NCBI GenBank assembly: GCA_023489135.1
Contig: JAMDCE010000296.1
Coordinates: 1-11,549 of the forward strand
From: Chloroflexota bacterium
GTDB taxonomy: Bacteria; Chloroflexota; Chloroflexia; JAMDCE01
DNA: 11,549 nucleotides
Reading direction: 5' to 3'
The notes under the pieces are model-generated. The model was given only the letters and a program-made list of their open reading frames with translations, made no database searches and had not been told where the DNA came from. A program made the translations under genes and the position numbers. Shown here one piece after another: positions 6,080 to 11,549 of this stretch (its first letter is position 1; every line of letters starts with the position of its first letter).

Positions 6080-8441
6080 CCTTCTCCTCTCGCCTCTGTG
6101 TTGAGAGCGCCTCGTTGAGCACCTCGTCGATATTCTCCACGAGCACGAAGCGTAGCTCTTGTTTGACCTGACTTGGAATATCTTCCAGGTCTCGGTCGTT
6201 TTCCCTGGGGAGGACCACCGTATCGACCCCCGCGCGGTGCGCCGCGAGAACCTTTTCCTTAATCCCACCCACGGGGAGAACCTTTCCTCGGAGGGTAATC
6301 TCCCCGGTCATGGCTACCTCCTTCTTGACCGGGTGTTTGCTCAGCGCCGAGACGAGGGCTGTGGCCATGGTCACGCCCGCGGACGGTCCATCCTTGGGAA
6401 TAGCGCCCGCCGGAACGTGAATGTGGATGTCGTATTTCTGGTAGAAATCTTCGCGAATCCCCAGCGCCGAGGCTCGGGAGCGAGCGTAGGTGAGAGCGGC
6501 CTTAGCGGATTCCTGCATCACATCACCGAGTAGCCCGGTCAGAGTTAGCCCGCCTTTGCCGGGAACAACGGAAACCTCGACGAAGAGGACATCCCCTCCG
6601 CTTGGTGTCCATGCCAAGCCCGTGGCAACTCCAACCTCGTCGTCCTTTTCGATGACCTCGAAGCGAAATCTCCTGGGGCCGAGGTAATCGCTAACATCGT
6701 CGGGATCTAACTTTACCCTGACATTTGGATCTTCGGCGACCTTTTTAGCTACTTTGCGGCATATTGAGGCGATCTCTCTCTCCAAATTGCGCACGCCGGC
6801 CTCGCGCGTGTACGATCGGATTATGGCCATCAGAGCCTGATCGCTCATCTGCAAGATTTCTTCCGATAATCCATTCTCGTTCAACTGTTTGGGTACCAGA
6901 AAGCGCTTGGCTATTTCGAGCTTCTCCGTTTCGGTGTAGCCCGGCAGTGTCAGCACCTCCATACGGTCGCGCAGGGCGGGCGGCACGGTATCGAGGACGT
7001 TGGCCGTGGCGATGAACATCACGCGCGATAGGTCGAAGGGAACGCCCAGATAGTTGTCGACGAAAGTGGAGTTCTGCGCCGGGTCCAGCACCTCCAACAG
7101 GGCGGCAGCGGGGTCGCCTTGAAATCCCACGCTCAGCTTGTCTATTTCGTCCAGCATGAACACCGGATTGTTTGTTTCGGCCCTGCGGATCCCTTGAATG
7201 ATCCTTCCCGGCAGAGCGCCGACGTAGGTGCGCCTGTGACCCCTGATTTCGGCTTCGTCGCGCACTCCTCCTAACGAAATCCTGATGAAGTGGCGTCCCA
7301 AGGCGCGGGCTATCGATTGCCCCAGCGAGGTCTTGCCCACTCCAGGTGGGCCAACAAAGCAAAGGATTGGGCCTTTCATCGCCTCCTTGAGCTTCCGCAC
7401 GGCGAGGTATTCCAGGATTCTCTCTTTGACTTTTGCGAGGTCGTAATGATCCTCGTCGAGGATTTCCGCTGCCCGAGAGATATCCAGCATGTCTTGGGTG
7501 CTCTTCGCCCAGGGCAAAGTCGCCAGCCAGTCCAGATAGGTGCGCGTCATACCGTACTCGGGGGAAGCCGCGGGAATTCGGGCAAGACGATCGGTCTCGC
7601 GCTCGGCTTCCTTCTCGGCTTCGGGAGGCAGCTTTGCTTCGTCGATTCTGGCCCGCAGCTCGTTCACTTCCGATTGTCGCTCGTCCATCCCGCCGAGCTC
7701 ACGCTGGATTGCCTTAAGCTGCTCTCGCAAGTAGAATTCGCGCTGTGTTTTCTCTACCTCCTCCTTAATAGAGGCCTGAATGCGGCTTCCGATCTCCAGG
7801 ACTTCCAACTCGCGGTTAAGCAGAGCCGTCAGGCGGTGAAGCCTGATGGACACGTCTCGTATTTCCAGGAGCTCCTGCTTTTCTTCCAGAGTCAGATTCG
7901 TGGAAGAAGCCAAGAAATCTGCCAATCTGCCCGGATTCTGAATGCTCGCGGCGGTGACGACCAGCTCCGAGGGCAGGCTGGGCGTGAGGGCGACCACTCT
8001 CTCGAAGACGTCCCGCAGGTTCCGTGTCATGGCCTCAACTTCGGTAGTTTGCTGGACGTGGTCCGGTAGCTCGATGATCCTGGCTTTGAAGTAAGGTTCG
8101 GTTTGGCTCCACTCGATAATCTCAATGCGAGCCACGCCCTGCAACAGCACGTGAACGGTGTCGTCGGGGAGCCTCAGGATCCTAACGACTTGAGCAGCCG
8201 TGCCGACTTCGAAGAAGTTGTCCGTCGTCAGCTCCTCGTCCGGTCGTGGCTGTGCCACCAGTCCTATCAATTGTTGGTTGAGCACGGCGTCGTCTACGAG
8301 ACCCTTCCAACGAGCGTCGGATATCACCATAGGAACGAGCATATACGGGTAGGCAACTGTGCCCTTGCTGGGCAGGACCAGTATTTCGTCAGCTACTTTC
8401 AGATTCTCTATCTGTTTCGGGTCGAGACTGTATTGATCCAC
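6051..8441 (-). CDS. lon: ATP-dependent Lon protease (LonA type)
   Basis: Cytoplasmic ATP-driven serine protease that degrades misfolded and regulatory proteins. I take the GTG at 8441 as the start because GGAGG lies 7 nt upstream; it gives 796 residues, beginning just before the conserved [16 protein letters not shown] at 8516 would add 25 residues with no good ribosome site. Domains: Lon N-terminal substrate domain at about 15-210, a long coiled helical part at about 210-290, AAA+ module with Walker A GPPGVGKT (364-371), Walker B FMLDEID (428-434) and an intact sensor/arginine region (ALRDRMEVL), then the protease domain with catalytic Ser687 in PKDGPSAG and Lys728 in GGIKEK. The membrane insertion of archaeal LonB is absent. 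The C-terminal end (VKIHLPSTV) overlaps the DUF4177-like gene tail to tail by 29 bp. Confidence 0.97.
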   Translation of the reverse strand: MDQYSLDPKQIENLKVADEILVLPSKGTVAYPYMLVPMVISDARWKGLVDDAVLNQQLIGLVAQPRPDEELTTDNFFEVGTAAQVVRILRLPDDTVHVLLQGVARIEIIEWSQTEPYFKARIIELPDHVQQTTEVEAMTRNLRDVFERVVALTPSLPSELVVTAASIQNPGRLADFLASSTNLTLEEKQELLEIRDVSIRLHRLTALLNRELEVLEIGSRIQASIKEEVEKTQREFYLREQLKAIQRELGGMDERQSEVNELRARIDEAKLPPEAEKEAERETDRLARIPAASPEYGMTRTYLDWLATLPWAKSTQDMLDISRAAEILDEDHYDLAKVKERILEYLAVRKLKEAMKGPILCFVGPPGVGKTSLGQSIARALGRHFIRISLGGVRDEAEIRGHRRTYVGALPGRIIQGIRRAETNNPVFMLDEIDKLSVGFQGDPAAALLEVLDPAQNSTFVDNYLGVPFDLSRVMFIATANVLDTVPPALRDRMEVLTLPGYTETEKLEIAKRFLVPKQLNENGLSEEILQMSDQALMAIIRSYTREAGVRNLEREIASICRKVAKKVAEDPNVRVKLDPDDVSDYLGPRRFRFEVIEKDDEVGVATGLAWTPSGGDVLFVEVSVVPGKGGLTLTGLLGDVMQESAKAALTYARSRASALGIREDFYQKYDIHIHVPAGAIPKDGPSAGVTMATALVSALSKHPVKKEVAMTGEITLRGKVLPVGGIKEKVLAAHRAGVDTVVLPRENDRDLEDIPSQVKQELRFVLVENIDEVLNEALSTQRREEKVKIHLPSTV

Positions 8442-8557
8442 GGCGTCCCCTCCACCGACTACGTAATTAACTCGCGTTGGGGTCGCTTGGCAATTGCTGT
8501 GAGGATGGTTACTCAACGGCCTGCTGGCGCCCGTAATAACTTTTCTCTAAGTTACCG

Positions 8558-8571
8558 CTGTCACCTGACAG
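8558..8571. repeat. Palindrome CTGTCACCTGACAG upstream of lon
   Basis: This perfect 6-bp inverted repeat with a 2-bp centre lies about 117 bp upstream of the lon start, in the gap between lon and the divergent BON gene. On the minus strand one arm forms GTGACA, which could be a poor -35 element, with TTATTA downstream as a poor -10. It is a candidate operator. It does not match CIRCE, and I do not see a HAIR element. Confidence 0.35.
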
Positions 8572-8635
8572 GGGTGCAAGAAATATGCCAATTCTTTGTT
8601 GAACTATCCCAATGGCATCGTTGTTGCTGGATATG

Positions 8636-8644
8636 TGATAGAAT
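8636..8644 (+). promoter_or_regulatory. Extended -10 promoter of the BON/DUF2103-like operon
   Basis: TGA-TAGAAT is a TGn-extended -10 element. It would start transcription near 8651, shortly before the AGGAGG ribosome site at 8660-8665. No clear -35 is seen. Confidence 0.45.
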
Positions 8645-8671
8645 ACTGGGGACATTATCAGGAGGTCGACC

Positions 8672-8965
8672 GTGTACTATCGTGAGCCCCCGGAAGCTGG
8701 AATAGGCAGTCCGGGACCTCCGGCGGGAGGCTATCCTCCCGAGAGGAAAGCGGACAAGGATATCACCGCTGCGGTGGAGGACGCCTTCTTTCTAGACCCG
8801 GACCTTCCAGAGACGCAGTTCAGGTTCAGGACCGAAAACGGGATCGTGTACCTTTCCGGCTTCGCAACGTCAGAGGATGAGATGCGTAGAGCCGTCGATG
8901 TGGCACTCGGGGTCGAGGGCGTCAGAGAGGTTATCAACGAGATTTCAGTGGCCGGCCACCGATGA
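8672..8965 (+). CDS. BON-domain protein, short
   Basis: The gene starts at the GTG at 8672 with a strong GGAGG 6 nt upstream and encodes 97 residues. After a flexible Pro/Gly-rich head (1-25), residues 27-95 form one BON domain: DKDITAAVEDAFF (helix), FRFRTENGIVYLSGFATS (strands with the conserved Gly57 and Gly63), DEMRRAVDVALGVEGVREVINEI (helix and last strand). BON domains often bind phospholipids or occur in osmotic-shock proteins such as OsmY, but this one has no signal peptide or membrane segment, so a cytoplasmic role is likely. It is followed after 6 bp by the DUF2103-like gene, which suggests co-translation. Divergent from lon. Confidence 0.85.
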   Translation: MYYREPPEAGIGSPGPPAGGYPPERKADKDITAAVEDAFFLDPDLPETQFRFRTENGIVYLSGFATSEDEMRRAVDVALGVEGVREVINEISVAGHR

Positions 8966-8971
8966 AGCCTG

Positions 8972-9271
8972 ATGGGGAAGAAGTTTCGCTCGAAGGGCGT
9001 CAAGCGCGAACACAACATCATTCAAGGGCTGCTTCCGGTCCTCGAAAGAATAGCAGCGAACGCAGAGGTAGACGCCGTTATTCCGGGCCGAATAAAGGTG
9101 ACGCAGAGCACCATCTCCAGGGTTAAGCTAAAGATTCAGACCAGGACGATTAGCGGACTTAAGTTGGGGGCCAGGAGTGGGCGAGCTAGTCAAGAGGTTT
9201 TTGTCGTTACCGGTCATCCCGATGCCGTTGCGGACTTTCTTCTGAAGCAGGTTCCTGAGGTGGAAGCTTAA
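8972..9271 (+). CDS. DUF2103-like protein
   Basis: A 99-residue protein starts 6 bp after the BON gene stop with no clear ribosome site of its own, so translation is probably coupled. It contains HNIIQGLLPVLERI (14-27), DAVIPGRI (34-41), a run of beta strands (RVKLKIQTRTISGLKLGAR) and SQEVFVVTGHPDAVADFL (73-90). The IPGRI and QEVFVVT blocks match my memory of DUF2103, a small family annotated as predicted metal-binding and known from archaea and cyanobacteria. His14 and His82 are visible possible ligands. The family call is from pattern memory only. The basic head (KKFRSKGVKR) could touch nucleic acid, but that is speculation. Confidence 0.62.
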   Translation: MGKKFRSKGVKREHNIIQGLLPVLERIAANAEVDAVIPGRIKVTQSTISRVKLKIQTRTISGLKLGARSGRASQEVFVVTGHPDAVADFLLKQVPEVEA

Positions 9272-9301
9272 CCAGGAGGGGTCAGTGGCTGGCTTCCCGG
9301 C

Positions 9302-9326
9302 CTCAGCCCCCCCTGCTGAGCCTTTT
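9302..9326 (+). terminator. Possible terminator after the DUF2103-like gene
   Basis: CTCAGC (9302-9307) and GCTGAG (9315-9320) form a 6-bp stem with a C-rich 7-nt loop, followed by CCTTTT. It would end plus-strand transcription 30-55 bp after the stop codon. It lies inside the 3' end of rpsU on the other strand, and the U tract is weak, so confidence is low. Confidence 0.28.
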
Positions 9327-9485
9327 CCGCTCGGCCTTCTTGAGCTTGGCGCGGGCCTTTTGTGCTTTGCTCATAAACGTTTGGTGGCGTTTGAAGTCAC
9401 TGATGATTCCGTGCTTTGCCACGCCGCTCCTGAACCGTTTCAGCAGGCTCTCAAAGGTCTCCCCGTCACGCAACTGTACGCGCAT
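9303..9485 (-). CDS. rpsU: Small ribosomal subunit protein bS21
   Basis: The 60-residue product starts MRVQLRDGETFESLLKRF and continues with a KHGIISDFKRHQTF block and a lysine/arginine-rich tail. This is the bS21 pattern: short N-terminal strand, ESLLKRFRSGVAKHGI helix, basic C-terminal helix. It binds the 30S platform near the anti-Shine-Dalgarno region and helps initiation. Length is within the usual 58-71. Start: the ATG at 9485 has AGGTGA 8 nt upstream; extending the frame to 9563 would add 26 residues unlike the family and would run through the promoter. It stands alone with its own near-consensus promoter and converges on the DUF2103-like gene, with 31 bp between stops. Confidence 0.93.
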   Translation of the reverse strand: MRVQLRDGETFESLLKRFRSGVAKHGIISDFKRHQTFMSKAQKARAKLKKAERKRLSRGG

Positions 9486-9516
9486 AGATAATTCACCTAA
9501 GAACAATATCTCCCCC

Positions 9517-9545
9517 ATGATAGCAAAAGCGTAATGCGCTGTCAA
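9517..9545 (-). promoter_or_regulatory. Strong promoter of rpsU
   Basis: On the minus strand a perfect TTGACA (9540-9545) and TATCAT (9517-9522) are separated by 17 bp. Transcription would start near 9510, about 25 nt before the start codon. This is the closest match to consensus in the window. Confidence 0.85.
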
Positions 9546-9581
9546 AAAGAAATGGGCAGACAAGAGTGTTCCTGTCTGCCC
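9546..9581 (-). terminator. Intrinsic terminator of the BON/Gly-Tyr-rich gene
   Basis: GGGCAGACA and TGTCTGCCC (9554-9562, 9573-9581) form a perfect 9-bp stem with a 10-nt loop. On the minus strand the stem is followed by ATTTCTTTTT. It ends transcription 15 bp after the stop of the gene at 9597-10097, and its U tract runs directly into the rpsU -35 box. Confidence 0.8.
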
Positions 9582-9596
9582 TAAAGGAGCGAAGCT

Positions 9597-10097
9597 CTAC
9601 TTGGTCTTTCGCGTCTGGCGCGAAGTCGTCGTACCCTGGCCGGTTGTTTCTGTTTCGTGCGGAGCGCCTCGAGCCCTGCGTCGACCCGAAACCTGCAGAC
9701 CGTTGTGCACATCGGTGACGCCGGGAACCCACCAGACGTCGTCGCCGGCGGCGTGCTTGATCCGTTTGTTAGGAACTGTGCCAACCAGCGTGACTTCGCC
9801 GGCAGAAACCTCCACATCGATGTCGGCGTCGTAAGGGATGAGCGGATCGGAATCAATGGCGTCGTAGACCATCTCTTCGATCTCCTCGTCGGTGGGAACC
9901 CCAGTCGAGAGGAACTGCGGCGAGTAGGTCCCGCCCCAGGTCCTCAATCCGCCGAGCCCCCAGGACCCATAGCCGTACCCCGGGCCATATCCGTATCCGG
10001 GTGTGAAGCCCCAGTTTTGACCGTAGCCCATCCCACAGCTAGAGCCGCACGTCGGGCAAGCATACGGGTTGCTATTCATTCCGTAGCCACCAAACAT
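9597..10097 (-). CDS. BON-domain protein with Cys motif and Gly/Tyr-rich N-terminal region
   Basis: The start is the ATG at 10097, with GAGGAGG about 8 nt upstream; the frame is open further up but has no better site. The 166-residue protein has three parts. Residues 1-60 are low in complexity: a CPTCGSSC motif (Cys14, Cys17, Cys21), then a Gly/Tyr/Trp-rich stretch (GYGYGPGYGYG at 34-44). Residues 66-137 form a BON domain (DEEIEEMVYDAI, VEVSAGEVTLVGTVPN, WVPGVTDVHNGLQV). Residues 138-166 are a basic, Thr/Arg-rich tail. No signal peptide or lipobox is seen; the Gly/Tyr region could drive self-association, and the cysteines could bind metal, but both points are inference. It ends at a clear terminator and has no obvious strong promoter of its own; it follows the protease gene by 104 bp. 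Confidence 0.8.
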   Translation of the reverse strand: MFGGYGMNSNPYACPTCGSSCGMGYGQNWGFTPGYGYGPGYGYGSWGLGGLRTWGGTYSPQFLSTGVPTDEEIEEMVYDAIDSDPLIPYDADIDVEVSAGEVTLVGTVPNKRIKHAAGDDVWWVPGVTDVHNGLQVSGRRRARGAPHETETTGQGTTTSRQTRKTK

Positions 10098-10201
10098 TTC
10101 TACTACCTCCTCAACTTTCCTCAAGTTGCCGAAGAACACTTGATAGGTGCCCTGCGTGTGAGAACGTGCACGAACTGTGCCATTTGTGGTCGAGTGGTGC
10201 T

Positions 10202-10846
10202 CTAGTTCTCAGTCAAGACGCTGCCTTCCTGTATGAGGCGGCTGAGCAACTCGGCCTCGTCGAGAACCGAATGGACCAGGTTGAAGAGGTTGGGATCGAC
10301 GGTTTGTAGCTCCTCCTTGAGGTCGGGGAAGAAGTAGTAGCTCAGGGCGCAGGCCGCGTATTCTCCAAGGCTCTCCTTCGCCAGCGGCTCGGTGAAATCA
10401 CCACGTCCCAGCGCTTCTCGGTAAAGAGCCGAGATTCTGTCCCGAGTGGACGGCGAGAAGAAAGTAGTGGCTGCGTGGGCGAACTCGTGCCGCATAATGA
10501 GTAGCGTTTTCCACGATACCACTATGGCAACGTAATTTCCCACTACGTCGGTTATTCCTTCGCACTCGTCGATTGAAATACCGCTACTGTGCCACTTCTT
10601 GCCCAGGACGGTGCCGTCCAGGATCTCCGCGGATGAAGGCTTTTCCCCTCTGTCCAGTATCCAGAGCTTGGTGGGATAGTCGCAGGCGAGCAGGAGCAGT
10701 GAGAGAGGGTAAACCTGAAGGGCGGCCACCGCCTTCTGGGTGGCGATCTCGTGTGGCGAGCGCGCGATCATCTGCTCAATCAAATCGCGTTTGGTGCGGC
10801 TGCCCAGTTTGGTGCGCAGCGCATCGGTTATCTTTCGGTTGCTCAC
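10202..10846 (-). CDS. HExxH zinc metallopeptidase-like protein (ATLF/M34-like zincin)
   Basis: From the GTG at 10846 the product has 214 residues. GGTGG lies 7 nt upstream of this start, and the frame continues upward only to a TTG at 10936 without a ribosome site. It has MRHEFAHAATTFF with the zinc-binding HExxH (His120, Glu121, His124), and about 40 residues later SLGEYAACALSYYF, in which Glu162 is the likely third ligand. The HExxHA ... ExxA...YF layout resembles the anthrax-lethal-factor-like fold (ATLF, peptidase family M34) as opposed to the metzincin or thermolysin motifs. A hydrophobic segment (YPLSLLLLACDYPTKLWIL, 46-64) may be a core strand and helix; no signal peptide is evident. 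The N-terminal 45 residues are charged and helical (RTKLGSRTKRDLIEQMIA). Target unknown. Zincin-type is fairly sure, the family is tentative. Confidence 0.68.
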   Translation of the reverse strand: MSNRKITDALRTKLGSRTKRDLIEQMIARSPHEIATQKAVAALQVYPLSLLLLACDYPTKLWILDRGEKPSSAEILDGTVLGKKWHSSGISIDECEGITDVVGNYVAIVVSWKTLLIMRHEFAHAATTFFSPSTRDRISALYREALGRGDFTEPLAKESLGEYAACALSYYFFPDLKEELQTVDPNLFNLVHSVLDEAELLSRLIQEGSVLTEN

Positions 10847-10893
10847 TAAACATCCACCTCTTCTTCCTCCACCTCGGAGCAACGGGTTTCCTA

Positions 10894-11016
10894 TTACTGA
10901 GGTCGGAAATTGGGAATCAGCCTCTGAAACGGCCAATGGTCGGGTTGAGTCTTTACTATGATCGAGGCGCGATTGGAGTTGCCCACAACCATAATCACGA
11001 CCTTATCACCTTCCAC
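10894..11016 (-). CDS. Possible 40-residue small protein ahead of the metallopeptidase
   Basis: An open frame starts at a GTG at 11016 (AGG 5 nt upstream) and stops with TAA at 10894, 47 bp before the peptidase start. The product begins MEGDKVVIMVVGNSNRAS, continues with IIVKTQPDHWPFQ and ends NFRPQ. Internal GTG (10998) and ATG (10992) are alternative starts with AAGG-type sites. The sequence looks protein-like, with a hydrophobic strand and no low-complexity bias, but I recognise no family. It lies between a candidate promoter (11087-11117) and the peptidase, so the two could be co-transcribed. Confidence 0.32.
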   Translation of the reverse strand: MEGDKVVIMVVGNSNRASIIVKTQPDHWPFQRLIPNFRPQ

Positions 11017-11086
11017 CTTAACCTAGGTACTGCGTCGGTGACATAGGGCATAAAGGAGAGAGACCTCCGATCTTGCGTACAGGGGA

Positions 11087-11117
11087 ATTATACCTGAAGA
11101 GGGTGCAGGAAATGCAA
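11087..11117 (-). promoter_or_regulatory. Possible promoter for the metallopeptidase unit
   Basis: On the minus strand a perfect TATAAT (11087-11092) has TTGCAT (11112-11117) 19 bp upstream, a long but tolerable spacer. The start would be near 11080, about 235 nt before the peptidase start. Confidence 0.45.
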
Positions 11118-11131
11118 TAGGAAACACGGAC

Positions 11132-11380
11132 ATAAATACAAACCCCGAGTAACTTCTCCGAAACCGGACTTCACAGGGTTGCCCCCGCGATGCCTGCGAG
11201 CCTCGTACCAAACTACTCGGGGCTTACGCCCCGACTAACCTTTCTGTGTACCTTGCCAGCTTGCGGTGCCCTATGCATCTTTCGGCTTCTGCCTAAAGGC
11301 TTGCGCCCCTGGGGTTCCGCCTACTTAATGTTCGGTATCCTTGGGTCCGGCAAGTTCACCGTACTCAACTAATCGGGACT
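11132..11380 (-). ncRNA. Candidate structured noncoding RNA of about 250 nt, class unknown
   Basis: No convincing protein frame lies here, but a promoter predicts a 5' end at 11379-11380 and the RNA folds well from that point. P1: 11379-11368 pairs with 11228-11239 (12 bp with four G-U pairs). P2: GUAC 11364-11361 with 11248-11251, then CUUGCCGG 11354-11347 with 11252-11259. One 6-bp hairpin has a GCAA loop (11310-11295). A second domain closes with CCCCGAGUA (11222-11214) and UACUCGGGG (11151-11143), encloses two small hairpins (11190-11171, 11168-11157) and is followed by UUUGUAUUUAU. G-U pairs would become A-C on the other strand, which sets the strand as minus. I saw no tmRNA tag or CCA end, no RNase P GAGGAAAGUCC and no SRP GGAAGCAGCC. 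The exact 3' end is a guess. Confidence 0.55.
11217..11234 (-). promoter_or_regulatory. Switching hairpin inside the candidate RNA
   Basis: UCGGGGC-GUAA-GCCCCGA is a perfect 7-bp hairpin with a GNRA-type loop. Its left arm is also the 3' strand of P1, and its right arm is also the 5' strand of the 9-bp helix that closes the 3' domain. The hairpin and those two helices therefore exclude each other, as in a two-state RNA. Confidence 0.45.
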
Positions 11381-11385
11381 CTTTA

Positions 11386-11414
11386 AATATAACACCTATA
11401 TCGTGGAAAGTCAA
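11386..11414 (-). promoter_or_regulatory. Promoter of the candidate RNA
   Basis: On the minus strand TTGACT (11409-11414) and TATATT (11386-11391) are separated by 17 bp. The predicted start at 11379-11380 coincides with the first base of a 12-bp helix, which is independent support for both the promoter and the RNA. Confidence 0.65.
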
Positions 11415-11422
11415 GTATGCGA

Positions 11423-11538
11423 ATTGACTCATCAAAAACCTTACTTTGCGTGATTCGTTGCCTCATCAGAGAATCTTACCGGCCACTGGGCAGTTGTATC
11501 CCCTGGTGGTTGGAGAAGGTGGGAGATGATGAGTCAAT
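11423..11538 (+). ncRNA. Three-way-junction RNA-like element with 12-bp closing helix
   Basis: Four nested helices are visible. P1: 11423-11434 pairs perfectly with 11527-11538 (12 bp). P2: ACCTT 11438-11442 with AAGGT 11516-11520. P3: GATTC 11452-11456 with GAATC 11471-11475. P4: CCACTGGG 11483-11490 with CCTGGTGG 11502-11509. P4 needs one U-G and one G-U pair that would be A-C mismatches on the other strand, which favours plus-strand transcription, diverging from the candidate RNA at 11132-11380. No good plus promoter is seen just upstream. It may be a riboswitch-like leader of a gene beyond the right edge, a small RNA, or a small inverted-repeat element. No flanking target duplication is visible. 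Confidence 0.4.
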
Positions 11539-11549
11539 GCAGCAAGCGG

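Noticed and set aside
7290..8069. Long open frame of 259 codons on the plus strand
   Set aside because: It is antisense to lon, whose frame is fully conserved. The predicted peptide has no recognisable motif, so it is a codon-bias shadow.
8442..8516. 25-residue N-terminal extension of Lon from a TTG
   Set aside because: No ribosome site precedes the TTG, while the GTG at 8441 has GGAGG at 7 nt and starts where Lon homology usually begins.
9486..9563. 26-residue N-terminal extension of bS21
   Set aside because: It would run through the near-consensus rpsU promoter and does not resemble the family; the ATG at 9485 has a proper ribosome site.
11190..11372. 60-codon plus-strand frame over the candidate RNA
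   Set aside because: It has no ribosome site or promoter, is low in charged residues and is antisense to a well-folded RNA; it looks like a chance frame.
11132..11380. tmRNA, RNase P, SRP or 6S RNA as identity of the candidate RNA
   Set aside because: There is no tRNA-like CCA end or tag frame, no GAGGAAAGUCC, and no GGAAGCAGCC loop; the fold is branched, not a single long 6S-type hairpin.
11451..11475. Hammerhead-ribozyme-like CTGATGAG...CGAA on the minus strand
   Set aside because: The space for stem II is only a few bases, the GAAA element is not intact and no cleavage-site stem is visible.
11481..11540. Cobalamin-riboswitch-like words (GCCACTG, GGAGAAGG, GATGATGAGTCA)
   Set aside because: The upstream core of the B12 riboswitch (GGTGnnAATCC and CCCGC) is missing, and the bases instead form a simple nested three-way junction.

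Overview
The window is compact bacterial DNA of moderately high GC. Gaps are short, strands alternate, start regions carry Shine-Dalgarno sequences, and several sigma-70-type promoters have 17-bp spacers. The combination of an archaeal-type pyruvoyl arginine decarboxylase, a deoxyhypusine-synthase-like enzyme, agmatinase, Lon, BON-domain proteins, a DUF2103-like protein and a short bS21 would fit an environmental lineage such as Chloroflexota. That placement is inferred from gene content only and is weak.

Region 1 (1-2990, minus strand) is a polyamine operon. From a promoter at about 2958-2986 the order is a possible 50-codon leader ORF, pyruvoyl-dependent arginine decarboxylase (arginine to agmatine), a deoxyhypusine-synthase-family enzyme, agmatinase (agmatine to putrescine plus urea) and the start of a YbgC-type hotdog thioesterase that runs off the left edge. 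The first three enzymes would form an ornithine-free route from arginine to putrescine and then to an aminobutylated product, plausibly homospermidine.

Region 2 (3000-4946, plus) is an OmpR/PhoB-type response regulator overlapping its sensor kinase, which has a short methionine-rich outer loop. A convergent alpha/beta hydrolase (4955-5701, minus) lies 8 bp away. Its promoter is divergent from that of a small DUF4177-like gene (5888-6079, plus), and a 28-nt palindrome sits between the two promoters. The DUF4177-like gene overlaps the 3' end of lon (6051-8441, minus) tail to tail.

Region 3 (8440-10850): divergent from lon are a BON-domain gene and a DUF2103-like gene (plus). Then come rpsU, a second BON-domain protein with a Cys motif and a Gly/Tyr-rich N-terminal segment, and a HExxH zincin-type protease, all on the minus strand. 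rpsU has its own near-consensus promoter directly behind an intrinsic terminator.

Region 4 (10850-11549) holds little or no conventional coding sequence. It contains a possible 40-codon ORF ahead of the protease and a candidate structured noncoding RNA of about 250 nt (minus, 11132-11380). That RNA has a good promoter, a 12-bp helix beginning at the predicted 5' end, and mutually exclusive helices in its centre. Next to it is a 116-nt three-way-junction fold (11423-11538) whose G-U pairs indicate the plus strand. I could assign neither RNA to a known class; they are the best candidates here for something undescribed.
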